NCBI GenBank assembly: GCA_030054175.1
Contig: JASGCM010000008.1
Location: 62,001 to 126,000 of the forward strand
Origin: Alphaproteobacteria bacterium
GTDB lineage: Bacteria > Pseudomonadota > Gammaproteobacteria > Burkholderiales > Burkholderiaceae_C
Direction of reading: 5' to 3'
DNA length: 64,000 nt
The notes below the pieces were generated by a model. The model was not told the DNA's origin, did not search any database, and worked only from the letters and a program-made list of their open reading frames with translations. A program made the position numbers and the translations under genes. This document shows positions 34,097 to 42,453 of this stretch, piece by piece. Each line of letters opens with the position of its first letter. Position 1 is the stretch's first letter.

Positions 34097-34534
34097 ATGG
34101 AATATGAAATTGTTGATTATGGCGGCATGACAATTGTTGGCATCTCTTCCAGAGTGGACAACAGCGATGCTGGTTTCAAGAAAATAGAACTTATATGGAA
34201 GGAATTTTTTCAACGAGATATTAAGCGTAAGCTTGGTCTTGAAGGCGATTCTGAAATCTGCGAGGCATATTTTGATTATGAAAGCGATGCCAACGGCCCC
34301 TACACAATTGTCCTGGGTGCAGTGCTTCATCCGTATGTTCCTCCAATGAACGAGGAGTTGGTGATGCACCATGTTGAAAAAGGGCGTTATGCGAAGTTTC
34401 ACACTGTCAACCCAAATGGTATCCGTGATATTTGGAAACACGTTTGGGGTCGTACTGATTTGAATCGTCGCTACGCTTGCGACTTCGAGTTAATTAGCTC
34501 ACAGGGTGCTGACGTGTATGTGTCTGTGAAGTGA
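34097..34534 (+). CDS. GyrI-like/Cass2 effector-binding domain protein
   Basis: 145 residues from the ATG at 34097 with GGAG six bases upstream. The N-terminal YEIVDYGGMTIVGISSRVDN, the central CEAYFDYESDANGPYT and the aromatic residues in the C-terminal half (IWKHVW) fit the small-molecule-binding fold shared by AraC-type effector domains, GyrI and the integron cassette protein Cass2. Stand-alone members bind cationic or hydrophobic drugs. Its low GC content is unlike that of all its neighbours, so it was probably inserted into the cluster together with the inverted repeat upstream. A role in product binding is possible but unproven. Confidence 0.7.
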   Translation: MEYEIVDYGGMTIVGISSRVDNSDAGFKKIELIWKEFFQRDIKRKLGLEGDSEICEAYFDYESDANGPYTIVLGAVLHPYVPPMNEELVMHHVEKGRYAKFHTVNPNGIRDIWKHVWGRTDLNRRYACDFELISSQGADVYVSVK

Positions 34535-34540
34535 CAGGGA

Positions 34541-35242
34541 GTGAGGCTGTTGCGTAAGTCATCGAAGTTGAAAAGCATCATGCTGAAGGTACATCCCGAT
34601 CGTCCGTTGCTGGAACCTAGCATGGCACCGGAGGCGCTCGACGCGTACTACTGGTACATGCAGGAGTTGGTGACTTATTGCCGCGAGCAGGGTCTGTCGA
34701 CCCACGGGCACAAGCACGAAGTGTTAGAGAGCGTTCGCGATCACCTCTGCGGCAGTCTGGTCATGACGCCACGGGAGTCTGCTCGTGCCAAAGCGACTCG
34801 TGCAGCTACCGGCGATCACACGATCACGTTCGAAACACGGATCGGTCCCGACTACAAGTGCGATGCCAATACCCGAGCCTTCTTCGAGTCAGTCATCGGC
34901 CCGCACTTTCACTTCACTGCGCATCTGCAGAGATTTCGCCGTGCCAACACGCACCGACAACTAACCTATGGCGACTTAGCGACCGAATGGATCGCCGAGC
35001 ACGAACGGCGCAAGGACAAGAGCTACAAGTCCACGCTGATGCACACCTGGGAATACAACCGCTTCGTCCGGGACTACATGCGCGACAAGGAGCGCAACCA
35101 TGGCAAGACCCTGAAGGACGCGGCAGTCGCCTGGAACGAGCTGCGCCAGTCGTGTGGCCCACGTGACTACGCCAGCAGCATCGCCGCACGGAACGCCGAG
35201 GGCAGCCGAGCCGCGCACCTCTACCGAGACCCACAAGCATGA
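34541..35242 (+). CDS. SAP-domain/DUF6434-like protein
   Basis: 233 residues. It starts at GTG 34541 or, with better ribosome-site spacing (AGGGAG), at TTG 34550. Residues ~28-75 (ALDAYYWYMQELVTYCREQG, then STHGHKHEVLESV) resemble the SAP helix-extension-helix motif that binds nucleic acid. The middle segment FETRIGPDYKCDANTRAFFE and a later GKTLKDAAVAWNEL match a conserved bacterial family often annotated DUF6434 next to SAP. Function is not known. It overlaps the PPTase gene by four bases, yet nothing links it to the pathway chemically. Confidence 0.6.
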   Translation: MRLLRKSSKLKSIMLKVHPDRPLLEPSMAPEALDAYYWYMQELVTYCREQGLSTHGHKHEVLESVRDHLCGSLVMTPRESARAKATRAATGDHTITFETRIGPDYKCDANTRAFFESVIGPHFHFTAHLQRFRRANTHRQLTYGDLATEWIAEHERRKDKSYKSTLMHTWEYNRFVRDYMRDKERNHGKTLKDAAVAWNELRQSCGPRDYASSIAARNAEGSRAAHLYRDPQA

Positions 35243-36012
35243 TCGATTCCGCCAACCACGGTGGGGCGGCGGGCCGCTGCATGGCCTGTCCAGCCCCCCA
35301 TGACGGCCTGCACGTGTGGCAGGTCGACCTGGACGACCCGCACGCCCGCGCCGACGACTGCGCGCAAGTGCTGGACTCCCGCGAGCGCGCGCGGGCGGAC
35401 CGGTTTGCCTTTGCGCCGCTGCGCCGGCGTTACCTGGCGGCGCATGCGGCACTGCGCGGGATCCTCGGCCTGTCTCTGGGCCGCGCGCCGGACGCGATCG
35501 CGCTGCGCACCGATGCCAACGGCAAGCCCTGCCTGGCCGACGTGCCGTACCCGCTGCGCTTCAACCTGTCCCACTCGGCGGGCATGGCGCTGGTGGCGGT
35601 GTCATGGCGGCACGAGGTCGGCGTCGACCTGGAGCGCTGGTCCGAACCGGCGCACCTGATGGCGATGGTCGGGCGCTATTTCAGCGTCAGCGAGAAGGAA
35701 GCGTTCTGGACGTTGCCCGACGACCAACGCATGCACGGTTTTCATCGCTGGTGGACGCTGAAGGAGGCTTGCCTGAAGGCCACCGGCGTCGGCCTACGGT
35801 TTCCGCTGGATGCCTTTAGCGTCGAGTTCCGACCGCAGTTCCGCCCGCGGCTGCTGGACGGCCCTTCGACGATGCAAGGACTGCAACTGTGGTCGCTGGA
35901 CATGCCCGGCGTCGGCTGGTCTGCGGCGTTGGCCTGGGCGCAGCCCCAAGCTAACGGCGTGCGGTCGTCGCCCACCGTTCGGCAGTGGTCATGGCAAGGA
36001 TGGAGGATTTGA
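35239..36012 (+). CDS. Sfp-type 4'-phosphopantetheinyl transferase
   Basis: 257 residues. It has the Sfp signatures: NLSHSAGMALVAVS, VGVDLE with the metal-binding Asp and Glu, and FHRWWTLKEACLKATG, the WxxKEA motif. The enzyme moves the phosphopantetheine arm of CoA to the active Ser of carrier domains. The cluster contains at least six carrier domains with Ser, so a dedicated activator fits. It follows the SAP-like gene by a four-base overlap and precedes the type II thioesterase. Confidence 0.93.
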   Translation: MIDSANHGGAAGRCMACPAPHDGLHVWQVDLDDPHARADDCAQVLDSRERARADRFAFAPLRRRYLAAHAALRGILGLSLGRAPDAIALRTDANGKPCLADVPYPLRFNLSHSAGMALVAVSWRHEVGVDLERWSEPAHLMAMVGRYFSVSEKEAFWTLPDDQRMHGFHRWWTLKEACLKATGVGLRFPLDAFSVEFRPQFRPRLLDGPSTMQGLQLWSLDMPGVGWSAALAWAQPQANGVRSSPTVRQWSWQGWRI

Positions 36013-36013
36013 G

Positions 36014-36835
36014 ATGTCGTACCTAGACGCTTTGACAAGACCGTCGCCCGTTCCGATCGTGACCGCGCGGCCCGTTCGCTCGCCGTGGGTCGGGCTTCAG
36101 ACCGGCGCGCCTGGCGCGCGGCTGCGGCTCATCGCCTTCCACCACGCGGGGGGTAACGCGAGTTTCTTCCAGCCCTGGCTGAAAGAGTTCCAGTCGCTCG
36201 ACTGGCTCGAGTTCACTGCCGTGCAGTTGCCGGGCCGCGGTCGGAGCCTGTCTGAACCGCCGTTCACCGAACTGCCGCCACTGCTCGACGCCATGGACGG
36301 AGGGCTGCGCGAGCTGACCGACCAACCGTACGTGCTGTTCGGCTTCAGCATGGGCGCGATCCTGGCCTTCGAGCTCGCGCTGCGCAGGCAGAGGCAAGGG
36401 CGTCGCATGCCGCTGGCCCTGGTGTTGGCCGGGCGAGGCGCGCCGCGCACCGTCCGCCCCACCGTCAGCCGCGCTGCGTTCTCGCGCGAAAAGATCGTTC
36501 GCGAGCTGACGCGGCTGGGTGGCACCGACCCGGTGCTGCTGCAGGACGGGCCGTTCCTGGATGTCTTCATGCGCACTTTCCAGGCGGACTTCGCGATTGC
36601 CGACGCGCACCACTGCGCGACGCCCGAGCCGCTGCGCTGCCCGATGCATGTGTGGGGCGGCGCCGACGACCCCGAGGTGTCGATCGAGCGCATCTTCCGC
36701 TGGGACGACTTCGCTGGCGACACCTTCGTCGGGCACCTGTTTCCCGGTGGCCACTTTTTCGTGAGGAGCGCGCATGCGCCCATTATGGAGAACTTGATGA
36801 GAGTACTAGACATAGCCAGGAGGACTTCATGCTGA
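36014..36835 (+). CDS. Type II thioesterase (alpha/beta hydrolase)
   Basis: 273 residues from the ATG at 36014; the ORF-track start lies in the PPTase. It contains FHHAGGNASFFQPW, the nucleophile elbow FGFSMGA (GxSxG), an Asp in GGADDPE and the catalytic His in FPGGHFF. Type II thioesterases remove wrongly loaded or stalled acyl groups from carrier domains. It ends overlapping the acyltransferase gene. It differs from the terminal TE domain at 30.1-30.9 kb, which has a Cys nucleophile. Confidence 0.92.
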   Translation: MSYLDALTRPSPVPIVTARPVRSPWVGLQTGAPGARLRLIAFHHAGGNASFFQPWLKEFQSLDWLEFTAVQLPGRGRSLSEPPFTELPPLLDAMDGGLRELTDQPYVLFGFSMGAILAFELALRRQRQGRRMPLALVLAGRGAPRTVRPTVSRAAFSREKIVRELTRLGGTDPVLLQDGPFLDVFMRTFQADFAIADAHHCATPEPLRCPMHVWGGADDPEVSIERIFRWDDFAGDTFVGHLFPGGHFFVRSAHAPIMENLMRVLDIARRTSC

Positions 36836-37668
36836 CCTTCATGTTTCCGGGCCAGGGTGCCCAGCACCGTGGCATGGGGGCTGCCTTGTTCGAGCAGTTC
36901 CCGCTCCAGGTCGAGCAGGCCAACTCGATCCTCGGCTACGACCTGCCGGCGCTGTGCCAGCACAGCGGGCCGAAGCTGAACGACACCGCCTTTACGCAGC
37001 CGGCCCTGTTCACCGTCAACGCGCTGGCCGAGATGTCGGTGCGCCGCACCGGCGTTGAGCCGGACTTCGTGATCGGCCACAGCCTGGGCGAGTACAACGC
37101 GCTGCTGAGTGCCGGCGTGATCGATTTCGAGACCGGCCTGCAGCTGGTGAAGATGCGCGGCGAGCTGATGGCGCGGCAGAACGGCAAGGGCACGATGATC
37201 GCAGTGCTCGACCCCGACCTGGCGCAGCTGCAGGCGGTGGCCGACGAGCTGTCGCCCGATTTCTGCATCGCCAACGACAACTCGCCGAAGCAGCTCGTCT
37301 GCGCCGGCTCGCTGGCCGCGGTCGAGGAGGCCTCGCGGCGCATCACCGCCGGCAACATCGGCAAGGTCGTGCCACTGAAGGTCAGCGGCGCGTTCCACAC
37401 CCGCTTCATGGCCGATGCGGCGGCCGAGTTCCGCCAGTTCTGTGCGCGCTTCAGCTTCAAGCCCGGCCGGCTGCCGGTGGTCTCGAACCTGAGCGCCCGG
37501 CCGCACGACGGGTGCGACTGGCCCGAGCGCCTGTCCGAGCACCTGACCCGGCCGGTGCAGTGGCGCCAGACCCTGGCCTACCTGCGCCAGCAAGGGCCGA
37601 TGTTGTTCCAGGAAGTCGGCCCCGGCACCGTGCTGACCACGCTGGCCAAAGCCAACCTCACCCACTGA
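36829..37668 (+). CDS. Trans-acting malonyl-CoA acyltransferase
   Basis: 280 residues from the ATG at 36829 with a strong CAGGAGG site. Signatures: MFPGQGAQHRGMG, FTQPALFTVNAL, GHSLGEYNAL with the catalytic Ser, and GAFHTRF, where the FH pair is typical of malonyl-specific enzymes. Since none of the ketosynthase modules carries an AT domain, this protein would load malonyl units onto all of them in trans. It resembles the single-AT proteins of trans-AT systems; no second AT or acylhydrolase is seen. Confidence 0.93.
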   Translation: MLTFMFPGQGAQHRGMGAALFEQFPLQVEQANSILGYDLPALCQHSGPKLNDTAFTQPALFTVNALAEMSVRRTGVEPDFVIGHSLGEYNALLSAGVIDFETGLQLVKMRGELMARQNGKGTMIAVLDPDLAQLQAVADELSPDFCIANDNSPKQLVCAGSLAAVEEASRRITAGNIGKVVPLKVSGAFHTRFMADAAAEFRQFCARFSFKPGRLPVVSNLSARPHDGCDWPERLSEHLTRPVQWRQTLAYLRQQGPMLFQEVGPGTVLTTLAKANLTH

Positions 37669-37685
37669 ACGGGAGTCCACCTTAA

Positions 37686-38354
37686 ATGTTCGAGACCATA
37701 ACCCAGTCCCATGTCGAACGCTTGCGCGAGCATCCGTTCATCCAGCGCTGCCGCGAGGGCACCATCACGCGGCATGAGCTGAACGTCTTCCTGGCCCAGC
37801 AAGCCAAGTACAGCGGTTACTTCACCCGCTACCTGTGCGCACTGATCTCCAACCTGCGCGACAACGACGACGTGATGCGCCTGGCCGAGAACCTGGCCGA
37901 GGAGCTTGGCTTCGGCGGAGACGCCGGTGAGCCGCATGCGAAGCTGTTCTCGCGCATGCTGTCCGAACTGGGCGTGCGCCAGCACGAGGTGCCGACGTTT
38001 CCCGAGACCGAGCACCTGATCGACACGGCGCTGCACTACTGCAAGCAGCCCAACCCGGCCTACGGGCTGGGCGCGCTGTGCCTGGGCGCCGAGGCGATAG
38101 TCGCGCCGCTCTACAGCGACATCATCGAAGGCTTCCTTGCCAACGGCATCAAGCGCGAGCAGCTGAAGTTCTTCGAGATCCACGTCGATTGCGACGACGA
38201 CCACGCCGAGACGATGCGCCAGATCCTGCTGCGCATGCAGGGGGAGCGACCGCAGGATGCAGCGCTGATCCTAGAAGGCGCGCATGCCATGATCGATGCC
38301 CGCCTGGGGTTTTTCAACGGCATTCTGAATGGAGCAAATCAGGCATGTCACTGA
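37686..38354 (+). CDS. Haem-oxygenase-like diiron oxidase (TenA/PqqC-fold)
   Basis: 222 residues, all-helical. The expected metal ligands of the HDO superfamily are in place: Glu in AEELGFG, His in GEPHAKLF, Glu in GAEAIVAPLY, and HxxxDxxH in EIHVDCDDDH. This is the arrangement of CADD, UndA, BesC and related iron enzymes that carry out N-oxygenation, C-C cleavage or oxidative decarboxylation. The gene overlaps the cupin gene. Its substrate cannot be read from the sequence; the free amino group of an aminohydroxybenzoyl unit is one possibility. Confidence 0.85.
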   Translation: MFETITQSHVERLREHPFIQRCREGTITRHELNVFLAQQAKYSGYFTRYLCALISNLRDNDDVMRLAENLAEELGFGGDAGEPHAKLFSRMLSELGVRQHEVPTFPETEHLIDTALHYCKQPNPAYGLGALCLGAEAIVAPLYSDIIEGFLANGIKREQLKFFEIHVDCDDDHAETMRQILLRMQGERPQDAALILEGAHAMIDARLGFFNGILNGANQACH

Positions 38355-38797
38355 CCACTACCCATTCGTCGAAGGACTTTGCAAAGGTCCCTGCCTCACT
38401 CGATGCGACTTTGCCGGACAGGCTGTTCCACGCCGACGTAGTCGGCAGCAGCCATGACGGGAACCGTGACTTTTCCCAGGAGCGCGGGCACGCTGTCAGC
38501 GTGGTGGATCTACCGTCGAAGGTCATCAGCATGACCGTTGGCGGGCTCGAGCCGGGTCAGAGCACGCGTAGGCACCGGCACAACTACGAGACGCTAATTT
38601 ACGTGCTTGAAGGCGAGGGCAAGTCGGTCATTGGAGAGCGCGAAGTTGTCTGGAAGCGCGGCGATGCGTTCTACGTGCCGATCTGGGCTTGGCACCAGCA
38701 CATCAACCTCAGCTCGCAACAAAAGGCGACCTACCTGGCCTGCGAGAACGCGCCGCACCTGCAGAATCTGGGCGTCGCCCTGCGCGAAGAAGCCTGA
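38345..38797 (+). CDS. Small cupin protein
   Basis: 150 residues from the ATG at 38345; the ORF-track start lies inside the diiron gene. One conserved cupin barrel: GQSTRRHRHNYETLIYVLEG supplies HxH and Glu ligands, and AWHQHIN the final His. Such proteins may be metal-dependent dioxygenases, isomerases or cyclases, or act as regulators. The overlap with the diiron gene suggests they work on the same intermediate. Specific function is unknown. Confidence 0.8.
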   Translation: MSLTTTHSSKDFAKVPASLDATLPDRLFHADVVGSSHDGNRDFSQERGHAVSVVDLPSKVISMTVGGLEPGQSTRRHRHNYETLIYVLEGEGKSVIGEREVVWKRGDAFYVPIWAWHQHINLSSQQKATYLACENAPHLQNLGVALREEA

Positions 38798-38835
38798 GCG
38801 GTACTTTCCCTTGTTGTCAAAAAAGGAACCACATT

Positions 38836-40197
38836 ATGTCAAAACCTACAGAGAGCACCGCTATGCTCCAAGTCACTAATACAGACGTGGCTGTGCCACT
38901 ACCTGTCGCTGCAAAACCAAAGACGGCTCCACCTGTCGTTCTGGCGCCCAGCTCAAATCCCGCATCGAGCAAGACGAGCGAGGTGCAATGGTGGTTTGAT
39001 GCTCGAAAGCTTGCGAGCGAGCGGATCTTGCCTATTGTTGAGCAGAGCAACTGTACTCATGTTGTGATCAATCATGCCCAGCATCGTGGGTTCACGACTG
39101 CTAAGCAGAAAGTCATTGTCGTTGACGCTCCAGCTCAGTTGAAAGACCTTGAGCACGGCGTCTGGGTGATGACCCATGAGGAGTCAATCCTCCGCCAGGC
39201 CGTTAGTTCCGGCCACAAGGCCGGTTTGTGCATCGATGTGATAGATCTCGAGCGAGAGTTTCCGTACTGTATTGAAGTTTGCGAACGTGGTGACGATTTC
39301 GTAGTGATCGATATCGAGCATGCCACCTACATTCCTTACGAGCTTCTGCTGGCCAAAACGGAAGGCAAACCGACCAAGGTCCTCCGCAACATTCCAATCA
39401 GGGGGCTGCAAGGCGTGGTCGACGACATCAACCAGTCCTTAAACGCTTTTGCGACGATGGAGCATGGCATTGGAGTCGTGCTGCGTACGGAGCATGCCGA
39501 GGTGGTCGAGAACCTATCGCAGCGAATCGAGCGGCGCCAAAACACGTCCATCCACCTAGTGAAGGCGCGCGTCGAAGAGGTGCAACACACCGGGCTGGGC
39601 CATCGAGTTTGCGTCGATTGCACGTCGATGATGTCGGCCGAAGAGGGAATGATCGTCGGCTCGACTGGCTGGGGCGGACTGTTTGTCTGCTCCGAGACAC
39701 ACTACCTGCCGCACATGAATCTGCGTGAGTTCCGTGTCAATGCTGGTGCGGTGCATTCATACATCTGGGGACCTGACGATAGCGTCAAATACCTGAGCGA
39801 AATGCAGGCCGGCGCTGAGGTTTTGTGTGTGGACCTCCATGGCAACTCACGCGCTGTAACGGTAGGTCGAGCCAAGACTGAACGTCGGCCAATGCTTAAG
39901 ATTCGATGCAGTGTCGCGCTTGACAACGTAAGTCCAGAAATACAAAACGCAGTCCTAACTGCGAATGCCGCCAAACGAGCGGTGACACCTAGTCAAGAAA
40001 CTGTTTCCGTTGAGGATCCGAATCGAATTTACTTGAATGTTTTTCTGCAGAATGACTGGCATGTTCGGCTCATGGGTGCCGATAGGAAAGTACGACATGC
40101 GACTTTGGTAGAGCCCGGAGATGAGTTGTTGGCCCATGTAGAGTTGCCTGGGAGGCATACAGGATTGCGAATTTCCGAAAGTATCATTGAGCAGTAG
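38836..40197 (+). CDS. 3-dehydroquinate synthase II (AroB'/GriH-like)
   Basis: About 453 residues from the ATG at 38836 (AAGGAA upstream). The C-terminal three quarters match the archaeal-type family: VKARVEEVQHTGLGHRVCVD, AEEGMIVGSTGWGGLFVCSE, REFRVNAGAVHSYIWGP and YLSEMQAGAEVLCVD. The family oxidatively deaminates and cyclizes the aldolase product to dehydroquinate in archaea, or, as GriH, gives 3-amino-4-hydroxybenzoate. The first ~50 residues are Pro/Ala/Val-rich and look like an added tail. Base composition is visibly less GC-rich than the PKS core and similar to luxI and the aldolase. It is the last gene of the cluster. Confidence 0.88.
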   Translation: MSKPTESTAMLQVTNTDVAVPLPVAAKPKTAPPVVLAPSSNPASSKTSEVQWWFDARKLASERILPIVEQSNCTHVVINHAQHRGFTTAKQKVIVVDAPAQLKDLEHGVWVMTHEESILRQAVSSGHKAGLCIDVIDLEREFPYCIEVCERGDDFVVIDIEHATYIPYELLLAKTEGKPTKVLRNIPIRGLQGVVDDINQSLNAFATMEHGIGVVLRTEHAEVVENLSQRIERRQNTSIHLVKARVEEVQHTGLGHRVCVDCTSMMSAEEGMIVGSTGWGGLFVCSETHYLPHMNLREFRVNAGAVHSYIWGPDDSVKYLSEMQAGAEVLCVDLHGNSRAVTVGRAKTERRPMLKIRCSVALDNVSPEIQNAVLTANAAKRAVTPSQETVSVEDPNRIYLNVFLQNDWHVRLMGADRKVRHATLVEPGDELLAHVELPGRHTGLRISESIIEQ

Positions 40198-40339
40198 GAA
40201 ATATTTACTGCTGTGACGACTTGTGCATTCCATAGATCAGTAGCCTAAAAGGACGGTAGTTGTTGCAAGAGTTTTTTGTATTCAATTCTGTATTCCTCAC
40301 CAATCACCACCTGGGGGTCAATTCATTGATGAGGTTGAC

Positions 40340-40480
40340 TCCTTTCATTTGCGCGAACAGCGTGGCGGGTGCAAGTCCCGCTGCTAGCTGGTCACAGTGA
40401 GCAAAGCGAAGCGTAACTACGTGAGGGCGACCGAACGAGGTAGCTTAAGCGTGAATCCGCAGGCGATGAATAAAAACCAT
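40340..40480 (+). mobile_element. Possible group II intron 5' fragment (domain I)
   Basis: The sequence GGCGGGTGCAAGTCCCGC and the following short helices (AAGCGTAACTACGT, AACGAGGTAGCTTAAGCGT, TGAATCCGC) have the look of the 5' part of a bacterial group II intron. No domain V and no intron-encoded protein follow; the segment breaks off at another mobile-element end near 40482. Confidence 0.4.
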
Positions 40481-40481
40481 A

Positions 40482-40800
40482 GAAGGTGTTGTCAAGCCCC
40501 TGATGAGAACTCAAAGTGCTCCATTTATGGTCACCCAAATTGCTCCACCTAGCCAGGAGTGGTATGACCCACTCAATCGGGCGTGTCATAGGCCACTTGC
40601 CAGACGCAGGACATTCTTTCAACGCCTCACGAATGAAGGTGCAGCCTGAGTGAGCGTCTCGCGTGCGATACCTACTTGGGCCGGTAAAGTCTCTACAAAG
40701 TGCCGTCAGGATGTCCTCCAGACTGTGATCGGCGTGCGTCAAGGTAGTTGCCGCCTAATTTACGCAGCTAACGGCTGAATAAGCTTTTGCCCTACATGCT
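40482..40800. mobile_element. Degenerate mobile-element remnant (IS21-like terminus?)
   Basis: The segment starts TGTCAAGCCCCTGATGAG and contains two similar short units (AAAGTGCTCC and AAATTGCTCC), as in the multiple terminal repeats of IS21-family elements. No intact ORF is present. Assignment is tentative. Confidence 0.35.
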
Positions 40801-40833
40801 GCGCAATGACGGAATCACGTTCGGGGTTGAGGG

Positions 40834-41838
40834 TCACCGCACCCATGGCGTATGGCGCGCCCAGCGGGCCGGATGGCGCTGTTTTGCTTCGGTGTACAAG
40901 GCATGGCGAGCGGCCAGAATGGCATGGTCCTCACCGGCATGGCGCTGGTGTGGCGACGCATAGCGGATGCCGCTGTGCTTGTGCTCCAGGTTGTACCAGT
41001 GCACAAATGCCGCACCCCACTGGCGTGCTGCCTCCATTGTCTCGAAGCCCTTGTAGGGGAACTCCGGGCGGTATCTGGCGGTGCGAAATAGCGACTCGGC
41101 GAAGGCGTTGTCGTCGCTCAACCTCGGGCGTGAGTACGAGGGCTTCACGCCCAATCAGTTGAGCATGGCCAGCACCGCGGTGGCCTTGAGTGTGGAGCCG
41201 TTGTCGCCGTGCAATACCGGCTTGTCAGCCAAGGCCGCAATGGCCTCGGCCAAGGCGGTGCGTCGTACCAGATGCACTGCGTACTCGGTGGAGTCGTCGG
41301 CGTGCACTTCCCAGCCCACGATCCTGCGGCTGTACAGATCCAGAATCAGGTGCAGGTGGAACCAGAGGCCAATCACTGTGGCGGGCAAATAGGTCACATC
41401 CCAGCACCAGACCTGGCGTGCGGCCGTGGCGATGTGGGTGGTCAGTGGTCGTTTGGCCTTGGGTGCCTTGGCCCGGCCCCGGTGGGCGCTTTGTCCATGG
41501 GCGCGCAGCACCCGTGCGAACGTGGACTCGCTGGCTAGGTACACGCCCTCATCGGCCAGCATGGGCACGATGCGCGCCTGCGGCACCGATGCAAAGCGTG
41601 CCTCGTTGGCCACGCTCAAGAACTTGGCGCGCTTCTCAGTGCTCAAGACATGGCTAGGTAGCGGGCGCACCGCTGCGGGCCTGCCATCCCCTTTGCTCAG
41701 GCCCTCCTGTGCATTCCAGCGCTGCAGAGTGCGCTGGTCTATGCCGGCGATCTCACACACCTGTTACAGGCGTGCTCCAGCAGCACGGGCCTCGGTAATG
41801 TCTTGAGCCAAGCTGCGGCGATCTTCAAGGACGATCAT
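40834..41838 (-). pseudogene. IS3-family transposase OrfB with two in-frame stops
   Basis: One continuous frame from the ATG at 41838 encodes a DDE integrase-type transposase (WCWDVTYL, LHGDNGS, LSDDNAFAESLF). It is interrupted by TAA at 41761-41763 and by TGA at 41155-41157. The second stop falls where the family has Trp (MLN-W-LGVKPSYSR), so TGG has become TGA. The element is therefore probably dead unless complemented. Confidence 0.85.
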
Positions 41839-42166
41839 GCGTCCTCGCCCTTATTGTAGATCGCCGCGACTTTTTTGACAGTACCAAGAGGGCTGCGGTT
41901 TCTGCCAGGGCGCTGTCTTTGCGTAGCCGTTCAAGCTCCAGGTCTTTGATGCGTTTGCGGTCCTGGCGCGTGGCCTGCGGACTGGCACGCGCATCCTGGG
42001 GCTCGGCCAGCGCGCTGGTGGAACTGGCGCACCATTGCTCCAGTTCTGCCGGGTAGATGCCGTGTTCGCGGCACCAGGCGCTCTTGTCTGCTTGCGACAG
42101 TGCTGCCGTAGTAATCACGGCCTGCAGTCTGGCCGGCGCAGTCCATGCCCGCCCTCGGGAGTGCAT
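41835..42166 (-). pseudogene. IS3-family OrfA (helix-turn-helix part)
   Basis: The protein begins MHSRGRAWTAPARLQAVI and contains SAWCREHGIYPAELEQW and a leucine-rich RIKDLELERLRKDSALAE segment. At an A6G run near 41872 the frame must shift by -1 to reach the expected end (KKVAAIYNKGEDA). This is either programmed frameshifting or a lost A. The frame also reads on upstream of the first ATG. Confidence 0.65.
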
Positions 42167-42453
42167 GGACTGGACATACTCTCTCCAGCGTTCCAGCGTA
42201 CCAACCGCAATACCAACTTCAGTGTTGCGCTCTCAGGCTGCAACAGCCGAGCAATTGCCCGGTCCTTGAATGATTTTCCGTAACGTGCCACTGATTTCCT
42301 TCATCGCCGCCCCTAGGGTTATTGGTTCTAAGGAGGCGACAACTATTGTGACGCGGGGGGTGATTCAGGGAGCTAACTCACCACTGTCCGTGTCGGTTTA
42401 CCGAATTCTTCTCGATGATGGCCTGCTGGTGAAGAGATTTAGGGCTGTCGAAC

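Larger units (their letters stand above)
40801..42240 (-). mobile_element. Decayed IS3-family element
   Basis: Contains both transposase genes of an IS3-family element on the minus strand, each disrupted. The limits are approximate because clear terminal inverted repeats were not identified. Confidence 0.75.

Noticed and set aside
33892-34107. Small ORF overlapping the MATE stop
   Set aside because: It spans the whole inverted repeat and its sequence has no recognisable pattern; the repeat explains the DNA better than a gene does.
40392-40742. Minus-strand ORF of 116 residues
   Set aside because: It crosses from the intron-like fragment into the IS-like remnant and has no family resemblance.
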